Source: Metellina segmentata (taxonomy: Eukaryota; Arthropoda; Arachnida; Araneae; Tetragnathidae). From it: a DNA stretch of 64,000 bases. The notes beneath the pieces were generated by a model. It saw only the letters and a list, made by a program, of their open reading frames with translations. It had not been told where the DNA came from and searched no databases. A program made the translations under genes and the position numbers. Where the stretch lies: contig OX375883.1 in assembly GCA_947359465.1 (NCBI GenBank), positions 89,460,911-89,524,910 on the forward strand, given 5' to 3'. Numbering within the stretch: position 1 is the stretch's first letter; every line of letters starts with the position of its first letter. Shown piece by piece: positions 1 to 11,070 of the stretch.

Positions 1-369
1 CAATCTTCTTTCGTGTTACGACATAAGCATAGTTTAAAAATGTAATTTCTTTACACGACACGTGTAGTCATTAAATCGTCTTTTCACACGATTCCGTTAC
101 TTCAATTTTTGTGTTTTGGTAGAACATTCTCCTCATTTAAACCAGTCTATCTACTATAACCACATAGTGTTAAGTGTACTTTGTAAATTCGAATGTAAAA
201 TTCAGTTGTTACGAGGCCAGAAAGTTATAGCGTAATTCTAAATGCCTTATTAATAATATTTTAACTCATCATTTCCCTATTAACTACTTACTCTAATACG
301 TAAATACCGTCTAAATCGGGAGATATTTTTATATTTTATGTGTATATTTAAATCAGACTCCATCACTAT
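1..369. other. AT-rich non-coding stretch
   Basis: No open frame, RNA gene or terminal repeat recognised. Reading the LINE frame to the right backwards reaches a stop near 360, so the left edge of that LINE may lie here or beyond the window. Confidence 0.4.
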
Positions 370-2783
370 AATATAATCTGCACAGCACAAAAATCGTACA
401 CTTTCGCAAGGAAGATTGGACCCGTTTTACTCTTTTTCTGTATGAGCTATGCAAGGGTGCGCCAGCTAACATAAACCAAGAGGATAAACTGAAACGGTTG
501 TATCAAAACATCACACTAGCAGCTAAAAGGAATATTCCTAGAGGAAAGAGGAAAAAGTAATGGATTCCTTACTGGAAAGACGCTCAGATTGACTCCTCAA
601 TAACTGAGCGAGACAACTTAAACGAAATCCTTAAAACAAACAACACACCAGAAAACAGGAAGAGACTTTCCGAAATTACTGAGAGTGTAGAAGAGAAAAT
701 AGCTGAATTCAAGAGACTTAAGTGGGCAGAATTCTGTACTTCTCTTGATCCCAAAAAAGATGCTAAACATTGCAAAATCGTCAAAGCATAGAATTGTGGC
801 CTAAATGACACAAATGCTCAAACTTGAAACATCATTCAGTCTTCAAATGATATTGTTAACACTAATATAAAATCAGCAAATCTGTTAGTAAATCAGTACT
901 CAGAGATGAGCAAACTCGATTTCCAAACTGAAGACAAAAATCTCAATAAAACTGTTAGAAGAATACTATTAAAATCCAGAACGTACAAAACCATCGACAA
1001 CTTCTCCAGACCTGTTGATAAGAATGAATTGAATGCAGCTGTTCAACAGATTCCTAATGGCAAATCACCTGGTAACGATCTAATTTTCGGCGAGATGATT
1101 AAAAACTTTGGAGAGACGGCCTGAGACTTTTTCCTTGACATAATTAATACATCATGGTCAAAGGGGAAACTACCGAAAGCATGGAAAACTTTCATCATAG
1201 CTCCTATTCTTAAACCCGGAAAATCTGCGAGATAATGCAAAAACTATAGACCCGTTGCACTAACTAGCATCTTATGCAAGGTACATGGAGCGAATTGTAC
1301 AAAACAGATTGATGATGGAACTCTTGAAGGGAAAGAAATTAAACTTTTATCAAACGGCCTACAGGAAACAACATTCGACTGAAGACGCACTACTTATGCT
1401 CTGCCAATCTATCATTGATGGCCTACAGACCAAACCACATAAAAAGACTACCGTGGTCTTCCTTGACATGACCTCAGCCTTTGACACTGTTTGGAGAGGG
1501 AAGCTAATACAGATTGCTCATGAAATGGGTATCCAGGGAAATGCCTTAATCTGGATATCAGACTTCCTCAAAAATAGAAAAATTAAAGTGCGTTTAAACG
1601 GTGTATACTCTAAGGAAAAAAGGACTTAGGGCGGTGTGCCACAGGTATCTGTCCTCATTCCACTGTTGTTTCTCATCTATGTCAATAACATCCACATGCA
1701 CCTTCACAAAGAAGCAAAAGTAGCTTGCTATGCCGATGACATTGCCATTTGGCATTCGAACACGAGTCTTGAGCAGTCAGAAAGATCTCTCAACTGCTCC
1801 CTGAAAGGAATTTTGGAGTGGTTAAACTCCCGAAAGCTGAAATTTAACCCACAAAAAACATCGTACAGCATCTTCTCAACGGATAGAAAACACAGGCACC
1901 TATTCTCTTCAAACTTAATTTCTAAACAATCCGCCCTTAACGAAGACAGAAAACTCTGTTTATTTGGGACTTACTCTAGATGCCGAACTACGCTTCACTC
2001 AACAAATTCAGAAATGCGCCAATAAATCATTCAAAAAATTAAGAATCTTATAAAGCCTTTGCGGCACAAATTGGGGAGCATGCCCCAAAACCTTAAAAAC
2101 TACCTACACCGCATTGATTCGACCAGTTATGGAATATGCTTCGTCCATCTGGTCTCACGCCTCGACCTCGACACTTAAGAAGCTTGATAACATGCAGGCA
2201 AAAGCCTCAAAGATTATAACTGGTGCTGTGTCTTTCACAGACAACATTAAATCACAACAGGAATGTGGTCTGCAGTCACTCGATATTATAAGAAAATGTA
2301 GTGTCATCAGCTTTACTAACAATATTAGAAATCGTGAGGAGGAACATGAAAGAAAATAAACCTTTTTGAAGTGGGACGAAAATACAAGACTCAAGCGTAC
2401 CTCCACCTTACTCTATGACCTAATGGTCAGGCGGCAAACTGGACTAGAGCATAACACATATGAAATTCTGCAAAAGCCAATTTAGTCTTCGACTCTTCCG
2501 GAGAATAACAAAATTATAACTCACCTTCTCGAACCGTGTTCTAAAAAAGAAGTAACTTCGGCTATTAAAACAAAAGGTGACAAAACCATTGCCTCGTATC
2601 GTGGAGAAAATTTTGTATTTGCCTTCACTGACGGTTCCTCAGATGAAACTCTAGACAACGGAGGAGCTGGTGTCAACTTTTCTTTCCCATATAGAAGCAC
2701 AAAGCAATATAAAATCGCAGGAGGCAAAATAGCTTCAAACTACACTTGTGAACTCATTTCCATCCAAAAAGCTCTAGAGGAGT
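370..2783 (+). pseudogene. Decayed LINE (non-LTR retrotransposon): reverse transcriptase and first half of RNase H
   Basis: This is the second ORF of a LINE. Around 384-560 the linker upstream of the reverse transcriptase is readable, ending in IPRGKRKK. RT blocks follow: NGKSPGNDLIFGEMIKNF (about 1065-1110), FYQTAYRKQHSTEDAL (about 1345), the palm motif FLDMTSAFDTVW (about 1460-1495), GGVPQVSVLIPLLFLIYVN (about 1630-1690), and the catalytic CYADDIAIW (about 1727-1755). An RNase H start, FTDGSSDE, appears near 2613-2636. Stops and shifts break the frame, for example TAG at 1627, so it is dead. Having RNase H after RT fits the I/R1/LOA side of LINEs rather than Jockey proper; the exact clade is not settled. 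The endonuclease domain is absent or lies outside the window. The reading resumes at 6617 after an LTR element insertion. Confidence 0.88.
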
Positions 2784-2787
2784 ATAT

Positions 2788-3106
2788 TGTACCGTATCGA
2801 CGAAAAAGTTAAACCTCTTCCTGGTTAAAATACTGTATTAAGAATTAAAGTTTTTACAGAATATGTACAGCTACAGTTGTATAGTTAAAAACGATGTCCA
2901 TCACCGATACAATACAGCCTCCGTAAGATTAAAGTTCCTCGAATCGTCTGCGGCTAGCAACAGCCTCTCTCCAGAAATCGTCTCCTCCCAGCCCCCTCCT
3001 CCAGTCGTCACTTCCGCACTCGGGCCAGGGGGTGGACTTCGGGAACGATTCCCGTTGCGAGATCCCACGATTTTCGATAATCATTTTGCATCTTCAAGAC
3101 GTTACA
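2788..3106 (-). repeat. 3' LTR of the gag-only element
   Basis: Begins TGTACCG and ends GTTACA on the plus strand. It is near-identical to 6297-6612; differences include a 3-bp indel within GCTAGCAACAG versus GCTAACAG. It includes a GC-rich block around 2985-3035. Confidence 0.9.
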
Positions 3107-3121
3107 GACTCCTCCCCTCCA
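3107..3121 (-). promoter_or_regulatory. Polypurine tract of the gag-only LTR element
   Basis: On the minus strand the sequence TTGGAGGGGAGGAGTC directly precedes the LTR start TGTAACG. This is the expected plus-strand primer position and orients the element. Confidence 0.75.
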
Positions 3122-3673
3122 AGAAAACTTTTCTGCAGATCTCGATCGAAGAAAAGTCCCGAAAAGAAAATGAAAAGTAATGAGCATAAATGCTCACACA
3201 AAGGGGCCAGTACCAACTTACCAGACTGAATCAGTGCATCACCAAATTCAGGGTACTGACACAATTTTTACACAACAAAATTTAATGAAAGAAAGTATAC
3301 AAATAATATAAACCAAAAATAAAAGATACCTAGGACATAATTACTTAATTACATTTACTAAAGAGTGTGTGTGCTAGGTGTGTAACCGTAAAGGGAAAAG
3401 GCTTCACTCATGACAGTTTCTCTAGGGTAAGAATCAACGCTTTCAATTCCATAACACCTGCATACTCCGAGTTTCAGAGTTTTTTTCTTGTGTCTGTGGA
3501 AATGCTTTTTGGCAGTCGCCTTGTTTTTCTGATTCGATTCATTTTCAATCTGTCCAACGAATATCTTGCGTCCAGTTGGAACCATGGGCACAAGTTGCCC
3601 GTAGCTTGCTTCTCTAGTTCTAGGCTGAGGACAAGCGAAAAGCGGTACACGCATGTGTAGATAGTAAGGTAAT

Positions 3674-4969
3674 TTAGGTATAGCTTGAGAGACAATGTTC
3701 GGTGCATGTCTGCAAGGACCTACACTTGTGGGTAGTGTAACAAGTGTCTGAACTCTCTGGGGGTGAAAGTGGAGTGACATGCAAACACAAGTTAGTTTGT
3801 GCTGCAACAATATGTAAGACATGACCAGTCACAATTCCTAGGCCGGTGCTGCCTATTGGAATCGTTGTGGGATCAGCTTCATCTTCATCTCCAATGTCTG
3901 GAGAAGCCTCAACGCAGTTTTCGGTCAATTCCATTTCCCATGGCAGTTCCATGCAACCATTTCTCCCAGAACCCTTAAGTATATCCTGTATTTCTTCTAT
4001 TTCATCATCACTGGCGTCTCTGCAGTCAACGAATTCCAAATCATAATTGATAACTTCTTTCCTTTCCTCTTCGTCTTCTTTTTTTTCTTCCACTTGTTGA
4101 GCCATTTGTCTCTGAGCATGTGGTTGAATGGTGCTCACCTGATGTGGCACATCATCCACCTTCATCTTTTCTAGAAGTGTATCTTTTCCATTCCCCAGCA
4201 AATGTATTTCTTTGTCAGAGGGATTACAGTCAAGTGCGACTTTGGTTATTACATGCTCGAACATTCCTTGTAGCTCCACCTCTGCTAAAGGCAAACAGAT
4301 TGGAGTGTTAACAACGGCTTCTCTTTCCTCTTGTTTTTTTCTTTCTAAACTCTTCTCCTTCTGCATTTCAACGAAAGTTTGGGAATCAATTTTCAGAAGT
4401 TCAAGTCCTTCACAAGATTCCATCTCATTTGGCGGGAAAGAAAACAAATCATCTTCATCAATATCTATCTCAGCTTCAAACTCTGGAACTGAAATTACTT
4501 CTTCCTTTTTTTCTTCCTCTTGAATTTTTCTTCCCAACCCTTTCTTCTTCTGCATTTCAAATTCCTGTAATTTGGTTTCATACTCACATTTTCTCTTTTC
4601 TGCCTCTTCTCGAGCAGTTTTCAGTCTCTCTCCAGCTAGTTTCCACTCTTCTTCGCAAGATTGTTTCAGTCCTCCAAGCCTCTCATCGGCTTCTATACGA
4701 GCCCATCTCCGTCGTATATGTTCGCACGCCCTTTCAGCACTTTCCTGACTCCAAGCAGCTTCTTTCAACCTTCGTCTAGCTTCCTCTCGTTCCTGTCTTT
4801 CATTAATAAGAGACATCATTAAATCTTCCACACGTTTTGCATCGTATAATTTAGAACCCTCTATTATTTTTTTCAAGTGAATCATTTTAGCATCTGGAGG
4901 AACCTCTTCTCCTAATTCAATTGCCAAAATTTTCATCTCCTCCGTTCTAGATCTCCCAAGAAATGACAT
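3674..4969 (-). CDS. Gag-like coiled-coil protein, 431 aa
   Basis: The only long frame of the LTR element, starting MSFLGRSRTEEM 1.3 kb downstream of the 5' LTR. Residues 10-65 (LAIELGE, LKKIIEGSKLYD, then a helix rich in E and R) have the style of the N-terminal helical domain that arthropod retroelement Gags share. Residues 50-160 are strongly charged and predicted coiled coil. Two copies of an internal segment, EMQKKKGLGRKIQEEE (138-153) and EMQKEKSLERKKQEEE-like (201-216), show an internal duplication. The rest is acidic with E/D runs. No zinc knuckle and no aspartic-protease DSG/DTG motif are visible. The frame is uninterrupted, which suggests selection or youth. It could form particles supplied with enzymes from a related autonomous element; that is inference. 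Confidence 0.65.
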   Translation of the reverse strand: MSFLGRSRTEEMKILAIELGEEVPPDAKMIHLKKIIEGSKLYDAKRVEDLMMSLINERQEREEARRRLKEAAWSQESAERACEHIRRRWARIEADERLGGLKQSCEEEWKLAGERLKTAREEAEKRKCEYETKLQEFEMQKKKGLGRKIQEEEKKEEVISVPEFEAEIDIDEDDLFSFPPNEMESCEGLELLKIDSQTFVEMQKEKSLERKKQEEREAVVNTPICLPLAEVELQGMFEHVITKVALDCNPSDKEIHLLGNGKDTLLEKMKVDDVPHQVSTIQPHAQRQMAQQVEEKKEDEEERKEVINYDLEFVDCRDASDDEIEEIQDILKGSGRNGCMELPWEMELTENCVEASPDIGDEDEADPTTIPIGSTGLGIVTGHVLHIVAAQTNLCLHVTPLSPPESSDTCYTTHKCRSLQTCTEHCLSSYT

Positions 4970-5724
4970 AGTGATCCCAGTGTAAACACAATCAAATAAT
5001 TATTACGGCATACAATTATTTAACAACTCTTTAAGAAACACAATTCTAAAATAACCTAGAAATCACACTCTTAAGGCACACAAAATAGAATACACAAAAC
5101 ACTGAAAATCAGTTATTAAAATAATATTATTATGTTATCAAATACTATCGATTAACTCAGATAAAACAAATCAATTCTACTTTCGATTTGAATCAGAATA
5201 AAGAACCAAATGTATTTCATTAATTTTCACAGTAATTTGTTATACATTCTTTTAAAGGAAATAATTAAATTCCATACTTTTTCAAATAAATTACCAATTG
5301 ATAATAACACATTCAAATGATAATTAAACATAAAACTCGATAATATCGTAGTTTAAAAGCACATTCGTATTCATATGTAACGACAAGTGTTCAATGCAAT
5401 ACCCCTACACTAAAGCAAAACTAGAATTTTTCCAAAATGATTGACAAAAACTTCACACTAAATAAATCAAAGTTGATTTCATCAATGATAACAATTTAAA
5501 AAATGATTCTTGTATTATAAACATAAATCTTTTAAGTATAATTCACACAACTTGTTATCAAAATATCCTTCCAGTATGATCATTACACAATGATATATCA
5601 ATTTTTCTAAAATAACAATATGGTATAAAACAACCATACACACAAAAAAAATCAGAACTGATATTATATCTACGTCAGAATGATTTAAATGCTAGTCAGA
5701 ATTGACTTAACACAATCCAAAATT

Positions 5725-6060
5725 TGAAACAAGATGCTTCAAAACACACTCAAGTCTGGCGACTTCTACAATGAAAATGGAAAACGGGACGTTTCCAAAC
5801 TAAACAAGTCAGGTTGACTTAAACTAACACTTGAAACAGGTTGTTTCAAAACACAAAGTCTGACGACTTCTAAAAGGAAAATGAAAACGGGATGTTCCCA
5901 AACTAAACAAGTCAGGTTGATTGAAACTAACACTTGAAACAGGTTGTTTTAAAACACAAAGTCTGACGACTTCTTAAAGGAAAATGGAAACGGGACCTTT
6001 CCAAACTAAACAAGTCAGGTTGACTTAAACTAACACATGAAACAGGATGTTTCAAAACAC
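5725..6060 (-). repeat. About 103-bp tandem repeats in the LTR-element leader
   Basis: About 3.3 copies of a unit containing GAAACAGG-TGTTTCAAAACAC, CTGACGACTTC, AACGGGA and CTAAACAAGTCAGGTTGA. Spacing of the GAAACA landmark is 107, 102 and 104 bp. The repeats sit between the 5' LTR and the gag start, the position where Drosophila gypsy carries its clustered protein-binding repeats. Any insulator or enhancer role is inference. Confidence 0.85.
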
Positions 6061-6296
6061 AGAAAACCTTGTAACAAATGCATTTTCGGTGTGCACCGAT
6101 TCTTACAATTGCAATGAAATTCTGGTAAGTTGGCACTTACCCTTTTAAAACAGCCACACATCAGACGCGCTGGTGGTCGTCAATATCCAGGTTCCACACG
6201 AACATTCCAAAAGACGCTGGCGGTCTTATCACAACTGTAGCTAAAAAATATATCGCGGAATTCGCGTACCACAAGCTGCCACCACTCAGGCAGGTC

Positions 6297-6612
6297 TGTA
6301 CCGTATCGACGAAAAAGTAAAACCACTTCCTGGTTAAAATACTGTATTAAGAATTAAAGTTTTTACAGAATATGTACAGCTACAGTTGTATAGTTAAAAA
6401 CGATGTCCATCACCGATACAATACAGCCTCCGTAAGATTAAAGTTCCTCAAATCGTCTGCGGCTAACAGCCTCTCTCCAGAAATCGTCTCCTCCCAGCCC
6501 CCTCCTCCAGTCGTCACTTCCGCACTCGGGCCAGGGGGTGGACTTCGGGAACGATCCCCGTTGCGAGCTCCCACGATTCTCGATAATGATTTTGCATCTT
6601 CAAGACGTTACA
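6297..6612 (-). repeat. 5' LTR of the gag-only element
   Basis: Partner of 2788-3106. No convincing tRNA primer-binding site was recognised just inside it; the adjacent minus-strand sequence is GACCTGCCTGAGTGGTGG. Confidence 0.9.
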
Positions 6613-6616
6613 ATAT

Positions 6617-7205
6617 AAATCTTGAAGAAAATGAAAGATCAAAAGGTTTAATCATCTTCAGTGACTGCAAAGCTGCTCTTCAGGCAATTCAAAGGGGTTC
6701 TTCGGGGCTCATTATAAATATTCACCGTACACTTCGTAAGATCTTCCATTTGGGGAAACAGTGCACGATTCCCGCCAATGTTGGCATTGCTGAAAACGAG
6801 TTGGCTGATGCCCTGGCAAAAGAAGCAAGACTTTTAAACACCTACAAGGTTACTCATGTCACTCTCAGCGATATCAATTCAGTGGCTAGAGCAAAACTCA
6901 ACGATAGGAAAATCAAAATAAAACTACAAATCCACGAAATCAGTACCAGTAGAACTCTCGCCAGCACACTAACAAGACTCCGGACGGGACACTTTAGGCG
7001 GAAGAAGATTATTAAAGACGGGACAAGGACTTACTGCCTCTGCAAAAACTGCCTAGACATAGAACTAACCCCCAAACATCTTTTCACCTGTCCCGCTATT
7101 TTGGCGCACAGCAAATAAGTGACAATCCGCAGGAGGACTTATATGAAGAAAATTGCCTTCAAATCGCAGATGCTGTAAATAGGACCTTTGGTCCTATTTA
7201 AATTT
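6617..7205 (+). pseudogene. LINE continuation: second half of RNase H and C-terminal tail
   Basis: Resumes the LINE directly after the right ATAT duplication. It reads GLIIFSDCKAALQAIQRG (catalytic D in SDCKAAL), then NVGIAENELADALAKEA, the signature end of an RNase H with its last catalytic D. A basic tail follows with YCLCKNC and HLFTC, a CCHC-like C-terminal knuckle common after LINE RNase H. The frame stops at 7116, and a non-coding 3' end follows to about 7245. Confidence 0.85.
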
Positions 7206-7382
7206 ATTTTCTATCCATGACACGACACTAACCAACCAAGCACAAAAATGAGTAATTTCACTGCATTTTGAAAGTTACAAACTAGATTTATAGTAAGTTA
7301 TGTATTTCGATTACGGTTTTCAAATTAAATACACGTACCTTTTTTTAATGAAACAATGTTTCAATATTTTTTCTTCTTGCAG

Positions 7383-7518
7383 AAAGTTTCTTCGGAAACA
7401 AAAAAACATTATCAAAAATATTGCAACATTATCAAATATATTTGAGTGATGAGAGGATGGCTGAAATCATGTGGAAAAAATGGACCGCCAAAGTGGTGAA
7501 TATGCATTCCACCCGTTG
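7383..7518 (+). CDS. Possible exon of an unrecognised host gene
   Basis: Flanked by TTCTTCTTGCAG and GTACGT. One frame is open throughout and reads SFFGNKKTLSKILQHY then SDERMAEIMWKKW. It leaves two bases (TG) at the donor, whereas the next candidate exon needs one, and TG plus its first base would make a stop. So either a small exon is missing between them, a frameshift is present, or this is not an exon of the same transcript. The product is not recognised. Confidence 0.35.
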
Positions 7519-7711
7519 GTACGTATTTTTCTGCTTTACAAAGTTTGTTTAGGATACTTGCATGTATTCATGTTATTGCACAATTTTCTACTTAAATGAA
7601 CCAAGATTGAATTAGCACGCATGTTATTTCATCTTGCTCTTAAAAGTGATAAATTCTTACAAACATGTTAAAGCAGCAATGTCTAAATATGATCATCCGT
7701 CTCTCCTGCAG

Positions 7712-7810
7712 ATTTGCTCTTCCTAGCTGATCACCTAGCTGATCTGGAAAGCGAAGATGATATTAAACTCATCGCGAATTTCATGGAATCGATGCAGACA
7801 TCGGATTACG
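7712..7810 (+). CDS. Internal exon of an unrecognised host gene
   Basis: Acceptor CTCTCCTGCAG and donor GTAAGT. It reads LLFLADHLADLESEDD then IANFMESMQTSDYG. The split glycine codon (G at the end, GC at the next exon) joins it cleanly to 9183. No known family recognised. Confidence 0.5.
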
Positions 7811-7840
7811 GTAAGTTACATGAATTTTTTAAAGAATATA

Positions 7841-9018
7841 CAGGGTTTGGACAAAATAATATGAACACTTGTGAAAAAGTAGCACTCGAAAGAAACCTCT
7901 CGTATACTCTTGCCCTCTAGCGGTGAAGGGTGCCACCTAGCTGATTAGAAAGTACACACCACAGTCTGCTACTAGCAGTGGTAGAAGTCGGATGCGAAAT
8001 ATATTTCTGTGTTAAAATTTCGTTATGGCTGACCTCTGATTTCGAAAGAGGCATGATTGTTGGGGCCCGTCTTGCTGGAGCCTCAGTAACGATAACGGCC
8101 ACCCTTCTAGGTGTTGGGAGAAGTACAGTGTCGACAGTAATGTCAGCATATTTGAAACAGGGAAAAACATAATCTAAAAAGCACAAAAGTGGTCGAAAAT
8201 CGAAGCTGAATGACAGAGATAGGAGGGTTTTGAAGCGGATTGTGGCAAAAAAAAAACACCAGACAATAGCATCCCAGATAACATTTGAGATGAACACACA
8301 TCTACAGGAAGCAGTTTCATCAAAAACTATCCGGCGTTAACTGCATATGGCAAATATTCATGGTAGAGCGTCTATTTCAAAACCATTGATTACACCATGC
8401 AATGCATTGAAGCGACGAATATGGTGTAGTGAGCATAAAAATTGGACACAACAAAAATGGAAGAATGTAATATGGTCAGACGAATCGTTGACCACATTAT
8501 TCCCGACAAATGGACGTGTTTACGTTTGGAGAACGCCACCAGAAGCCTATCAAGTTGACTGTCTTCGACCTACGGTTAAGCGGTTCAGTGATGATCTGGG
8601 GGGCGATATCACATCGTGTTCTTAGCCCACTTGTTCTGAATAGTCGTGATACAGGAGAGGATTATGTCAGTCTTCTGGCCGACCATCTTCACCCAATGGT
8701 GCAAACTGTGTTTCCTGATAAAAGACCAGTCTTCCAAGATGATAATGCCCCCATTCACACTTGTGGAATTGCCCGTGGAACCGCACACCTGTGGAAAACA
8801 AGCTGCGCCGTCTATTCCCCCCTCCAAGGACACTTTCTGAACTAGGGACGTTTTTGCAATTTGAGTGGGAAGGTATCCCTCTGAATGTTGTACGTGACTT
8901 GTATTTGTCAATTCTACGTAGGATACAAGCTGTAATTCATGCAAAAGGAGGACCAACGGCCTATTAATAAAAAAAATTATCTTTTCACAGGTGTTCACAT
9001 TATTTTGTCCAATCCCTA
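7841..9018 (+). mobile_element. Tc1/mariner (DD34E) DNA transposon, defective
   Basis: Inverted termini CAGGGTTTGGACAAAATAAT (7841) and the complement of ATTATTTTGTCCAATCCCTA (to 9018), flanked by TA on both sides (7839-7840 and 9019-9020). It lies in the intron between the exons at 7712 and 9183. The homologous outer 35 or so bases of both ends are well conserved while the coding part is broken. Confidence 0.9.
8024..8967 (+). pseudogene. Tc1-like transposase, frame-broken and missing its third catalytic region
   Basis: Starts MADL-like at 8024 with a helix-turn-helix (FERGMIVGARLAGASVT, GVGRSTVSTVMSAY). A second DNA-binding part follows, then the catalytic core: VIWSDES (first D), VYVWRTPPEAY, GSVMIWGAIS, and VFQDDNAPIHT (second D). 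The C-terminal tail reads PPPRTLSELGTFLQFEW then IQAVIHAKGGPTAY. At least two stops (8170, 8339) and frameshifts (about 8585, about 8800) break it. The segment that should hold the catalytic E, 34 residues after the second D, has been deleted near 8800. Confidence 0.88.
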
Positions 9019-9182
9019 TATCTTTAAATTTCATTCATTTAGCGTGACTAACACATTTAGATTTAATTATATGCTAGACAACATGTTTTAAAATTTTCAG
9101 AAGTTGCAAAACATTTTTTAATTTAAGTTACACGCAACTCATCTTTATTTCTCTGTTGTTGCTAACTACGATTTCTTTTCAG

Positions 9183-9279
9183 GCCACATCTCGCCAGAGA
9201 ACCCTTGCCAAGAACATTACTTGTCCTCCATTCATTACACCGAAGGACAGACATTATACTTTGAGGAGAAAGGTGTAAA
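9183..9279 (+). CDS. Internal exon of the unrecognised host gene
   Basis: Acceptor TTTCTTTTCAG and donor GTAAGT. It reads HISPENPCQEHYLSS then YTEGQTLYFEEKGV. Phases match the exon before (7712-7810) and the exon after (9789-9819). Confidence 0.5.
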
Positions 9280-9788
9280 GTAAGTCCACCTTTTAAGTCC
9301 TTACAAGCAAAAATCAGTATAGATCTGTAAGTGAACACGGCTAAAAGTGAATTTTAAAATATGTTTCCTTCACAAGATGAAAATAACTTTACAACACTAT
9401 CAGAATACTTTTACAATCATGAATTATAATCGCAGCAAATCAAGAAGTTTTTGTGTTAACAGTCACTTGGAATTTTCAAATTATGTTTTGTTTATCATTA
9501 CTTTTACTTTTAAATTGTTGCTGATTGAATGAAACCTTTCTTTCATTCGAAAATTAAACAATCTAGTATACACAAAACTTGAAATAGCAATTCTGAAACA
9601 GGAACATTTTTTACATACCTAAGTAGCTCTTCTTACATGTCATTGTAATGCACAATTTGGTAAATTCCGAATGAAGTGTTTGAATATTACGTTTGTTTTA
9701 GTCACATTATGTTCTGAATAATGCTTTATGGAACTCCATAGTTCCGATTTTTTACATGCTTATAAATGTTATTAATATTCTTTTATAG

Positions 9789-9819
9789 GATAAGTGCAAA
9801 GCTGGAGAGAAAACAGTGA
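9789..9819 (+). CDS. Terminal coding exon of the unrecognised host gene
   Basis: Acceptor TTCTTTTATAG. It completes a lysine codon from the exon before and reads ISAKLERKQ then TGA. Three consecutive phase-consistent junctions are the main support for a real gene. The protein's C-terminus is short and hydrophilic. Confidence 0.45.
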
Positions 9820-10104
9820 TTTGACAAGAAACGAAGGACATGATTTTGACAAACTACCGACTACGAATTCCCGATATTGACACCTATGGAGACTCCTAGC
9901 TATGACAACTGATCACGACTCTCGATTTCGACTCACGACTTTGACTCTTCCTACGAAAAACATACTTTCGAGAACTGATTCCTGCATTTGATATTTATGG
10001 CACCTATTCAAACTATTTTGATTCAACAAACTCTCATCTATTTAATGCACTTCAATATTTTAACAACCTAAAACTGTTCAAAAGCAATCTGACAATAGTT
10101 TTAA

Positions 10105-10110
10105 AATAAA
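10105..10110 (+). terminator. Candidate poly(A) signal of the unrecognised gene
   Basis: AATAAA about 290 bp after the TGA at 9819. Confidence 0.4.
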
Positions 10111-10628
10111 TCCAACAACAGACAATAGTGTGGCTTTGTCATTCTTTATCGTTTACGTATTATTCCCGTATGAGGTAGTTATTTAGCGTCTCAATGTAAA
10201 ACGCAACAGGCTAACATTCCGAAATCCATACCGAAGAATTGGTTGGTTTGGTGGTTTTATGACGCAAGTTCCCCTATATGACTATACGACACACCCTATA
10301 TGAATACACAAGACAAGAAAGTGAGAATTACAAGTTATTTTGAAACTATGTAAAAGGTCATACTAAATAAATTTATTTGTATTCTTTACAACTATATAAG
10401 CTAATAACCATTAATTAAGCCAAAGAGGTTTGTACGTACTCCATATGAACATTTTAGAGTAATTTATTTGAATAATTAAAAAAAAAAGTTAAATAAAATA
10501 TGTTGAAATTACACATAATCCAACTTCCTTAATTACTTCTGAACGATAACAAGCCGGAAAAATAGCATTTGTTGGCAAAATTATTATGAATAAAGCTTTG
10601 AATCAATGTAATTATATGGTGTTATGCA

Positions 10629-11070
10629 TTGTTGAAACCATGGTTTGTAGAAGGAAAAAATATCAAGGTTAAACTTGCTCTACCAGAGGATTATTCAAAA
10701 GCAGATTTGATTGTAATATACGATCAGATGAATAACTTCACAAATAGTGTAGTAGAAATGTTTACAGTTGGATTCCAACACAAAACTCTTAGCTGTATAT
10801 TAATCGCACAAAAGCCTTCTCTGCATGTGACAGTTTCGAGATACGAGCTTGAACGCGCACTCTCTCGTACTGTTTCGCAACAATCGAGATGTGTCATCAG
10901 CTTCAGGTTTTGCTCGTCAAGCATGCATTTCCATGTATAAGAAAGCAACCGTAAAACCCTACTCATTGTTGTTCATCCAAAGGCGCCAGATGGGCAAATT
11001 CCGTTAATCCGTTTTCCTGATAAAGGATTCATCAATTGGGTTTTCAAAACAGCGGAAATATAAATAGGTG
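10629..11070 (+). pseudogene. Possible Polinton/Maverick packaging-ATPase remnant
   Basis: The frame from 10629 reads LPEDYSKADLIVIYDQMNNF then VVEMFTVGFQHKTLSCILI. This follows the Walker B region (hydrophobic-IDDLM) and the following LFT.G.HH..SV motif of the FtsK/HerA-type packaging ATPase of Polinton-like elements. Further on, RTVSQQSRCVISF and, one frame over, MYKKATVKPYSLL then VHPKAPDGQ match the end of that domain in order. At least two frameshifts and a stop are present. The catalytic DD is altered to YD. Walker A is not seen. The assignment rests on motif order only. Confidence 0.42.

Larger units (their letters stand above)
2788..6612 (-). mobile_element. Gag-only LTR retrotransposon inserted in the LINE
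   Basis: Two direct repeats of 319 and 316 bp, each starting TGTACCGTATCG and ending GACGTTACA on the plus strand, bound 3.19 kb of internal DNA. The bases ATAT precede the left repeat (2784-2787) and follow the right one (6613-6616), a 4-bp target duplication typical of Ty3/gypsy integration. A purine tract next to the left repeat sets the element on the minus strand, so the right LTR is the 5' LTR. The interior has one long gag-like frame and a 1.3-kb leader with tandem repeats. No protease, reverse transcriptase or integrase is readable, so it is non-autonomous. The LTRs differ by only a few substitutions and small indels, suggesting a fairly recent insertion. Confidence 0.88.

Noticed and set aside
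3358..3822. Minus-strand frame of 154 codons
   Set aside because: Overlaps the gag-like frame's end and is low-complexity in codon use; no motif.
4120..4779. Plus-strand frames over the gag-like gene
   Set aside because: Mirror images of the E/K-rich minus-strand coding sequence; Phe/Ser-rich with no family signature.
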